Assembly (NCBI GenBank): GCA_026874595.1
Contig: CM049318.1
Coordinates: forward strand, 44,930,456 to 44,994,455
Reading direction: 5' to 3'
Source: Sipunculus nudus
Taxonomy: Eukaryota; Annelida; Sipuncula; Golfingiida; Sipunculidae
DNA: 64,000 nucleotides
The stretch's first letter is position 1. Each line of letters opens with the position of its first letter. The notes beneath the pieces were generated by a model. The model did no database searches. It was not told where the DNA came from and saw only the letters and a list, made by a program, of their open reading frames with translations. Shown here in pieces: positions 62,501 to 64,000 of the stretch. A program made the position numbers and the translations under genes.

Positions 62501-64000
62501 ACCTTTCTATCGCAAATATCAACAGAGAGAGAAGCTGGAAAACTCCGAATTTTCAGATTGTCAAGTTTTACCCCAAAATTTGGTAACCATGGTAACGGCA
62601 GCACAAAGCAACATGTGCGAAGGGATAAGCCAATGTTCCTAGTTTCAGATACGACCCAAAAAATGGTGTCACGTTTAATATTTTTTGAGATATTGCAGAA
62701 AAATGATATGTTACAGTGTTTCATGTACCACGCCCCCTGGTGGCTATTTCCAAAAAATGAAAAATTGATTTCGAGATATTTCTAAACAACACAAAATATG
62801 TCATTTTCAAAGTCATAGTTTAAAAAATGCGACCTGTAAGCCATATCTAATGAAATCTCGAAAATTCTCGTTTGACGAGAAATGGTGCGAGATTTTACGA
62901 GACTTTTACTTGTATGATAAAAAGCTTATTTAGTACTATATGATGCAAAAAACTAGGAATCTCTAGCTTTAAAAATGACAAAGTTAGAAAAATTAGGCCT
63001 TTTATTTTCGAAAATCATGAGATTTCCCCCAAAATGTGTAACCATAGAAACAGCAGATTTCAGCAACATATACATCAGAAGAAAGGCCTTGGAATGCCGA
63101 TTAAAAGGAGCCATGTTTGAAGTGGCTATGACAAATAGTAATGGAGATATGAAGAAAAGAGCACTTTAGGAACTTTTGATGACCTTGACCTTGACCTTTG
63201 ACCTATATTGCCCAAAAACAATAGGCTTCTTGCATTTTTGATTCTACACAAACTGTGAAAGTTTGAAAGCGATGGGATGAAAATTGCGACCTGTAGAGAC
63301 TGGACAGACAAACAAACAAACAAACAAACAGACAAACAGACATCCGCGACTGACCAACCAGCTTGCGAAAATCGAAGATTTCCGGCAAGCAATAAAGTTG
63401 TGACTGTGCCTCCAACATGTATGATCATAGATGGGGCCCGGAGAGGCCGTCACGCACCGCTGCACACGCCGGCCGCCCACCGTAGGGACCCTGCCGCCAC
63501 TTGCGGCGACGGCACGTGTCTTCGTGGTTTGGCGAAAAACGGCGCGAGATTTGACGAGACTAACAATGTGACCCCTGAATGTGACTGCGAGTGTCAGCCG
63601 CTATCCAGCGCTGCAAACCATGTGTCTGTAGCGTGAAAAATGACATAATTATAGGCATTTCTTTGAATGGTCACGTGTTCTCGTTTCACGAGAAACGGTG
63701 CGAGATATGACGAGACTTGCGATTGAATGACTAAGAACTAGAGGGATGCTGTCTAACGCCAAACACCAGACCTTTCTATCGCAAATATCAACAGAGAGAG
63801 AAGCTGGAAAACTCCGAATTTTCAGATTGTCAAGTTTTACCCCAAAATTTGGTAACCATGGTAACGGCAGCACAAAGCAACATGTGCGAAGGGATAAGCC
63901 AATGTTCCTAGTTTCAGATACGACCCAAAAAATGGTGTCACGTTTAATATTTTTTGAGATATTGCAGAAAAATGATATGTTACAGTGTTTCATGTACCAC
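50508..64000 (-). repeat. 1269-bp macrosatellite array 3, reverse, distinct subfamily
   Basis: The same unit runs in reverse orientation. The TATATTGCCCAAAA landmark lies at 50508, 51783 and then every 1269 bp to 63204, about 10.6 units in all. Relative to the forward unit I count about 22 substitutions shared by all copies, such as GATTCTACACA for GATTTTACACA, GGGATGAAAATT for GGGATCAAAATT, AAGTTGTGACTG for AAGTCTGGACTG and ATATCTAATG for ATATTTAATG. Within the array I saw only scattered differences (G at 51028 and 57379, G at 62047) plus indels in the first unit next to the gap. The array continues past the window end. Confidence 0.96.
52580..52591 (-). promoter_or_regulatory. CTCF-like core in the reverse array
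   Basis: GCCCCCTGGTGG is the reverse complement of the core in forward units. It recurs every 1269 bp from about 51311 to 62732, ten times in the window, always on this strand. The core is unchanged between the two subfamilies. Confidence 0.5.

Overview
This window looks like eukaryotic satellite DNA. I see no gene, rRNA, tRNA, CRISPR array or bacterial-type operon. Almost every base belongs to a tandem repeat or to a 500-base run of N, and every open frame can be explained by repeat periodicity. Motif content suggests an animal: tandem AGGTCA half-sites, a CTCF-like core, an RFX X-box-like palindrome and (TTTG)n tracts. The tone of the repeats resembles marine invertebrates, perhaps a mollusc, but that is a weak inference.

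Layout. 1-9674: about 75 copies of a 129-bp satellite with A/B dimers and a long-range duplication of about 22 monomers. 9675-10174: 500-N gap. 10175-28418: head-to-tail array of a 1269-bp unit (14 full copies plus ends). 28419-32725: a 4.3-kb block of old, diverged relatives of the same unit, with its own 148-bp and 330-bp sub-arrays. It interrupts one 1269-bp unit exactly inside its (TTTG)n tract. 32726-50007: the 1269-bp array resumes in the same orientation (12 full copies plus ends). 50008-50507: second 500-N gap. 50508-64000: the 1269-bp array in reverse orientation, as a distinct subfamily that differs from the forward one at about 22 positions but is nearly uniform within itself.

Each 1269-bp unit holds, in order: a hairpin that looks like two fused terminal inverted repeats, (TTTG)n, a 25-bp block of four AGGTCA half-sites, X-box-like palindromes, TTCTCGT/ACGAGAA hairpins, a CTCF-like core, CACGTG boxes and a GC-rich segment absent from the old copies. 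The X-box and hairpin recur at 455-456 bp, so the unit is built from an internally duplicated module. The half-site block and the CTCF-like core survive in the old copies, where surrounding sequence has drifted.

The best candidate for an undescribed system is this family of motif-bearing macrosatellites. About 44 CTCF-like sites all point right before the second gap and all point left after it. Both array-gap junctions are assembly joins of unknown size, so the arrangement across them is not proven, and copies near the gaps carry homopolymer indels typical of poor consensus.
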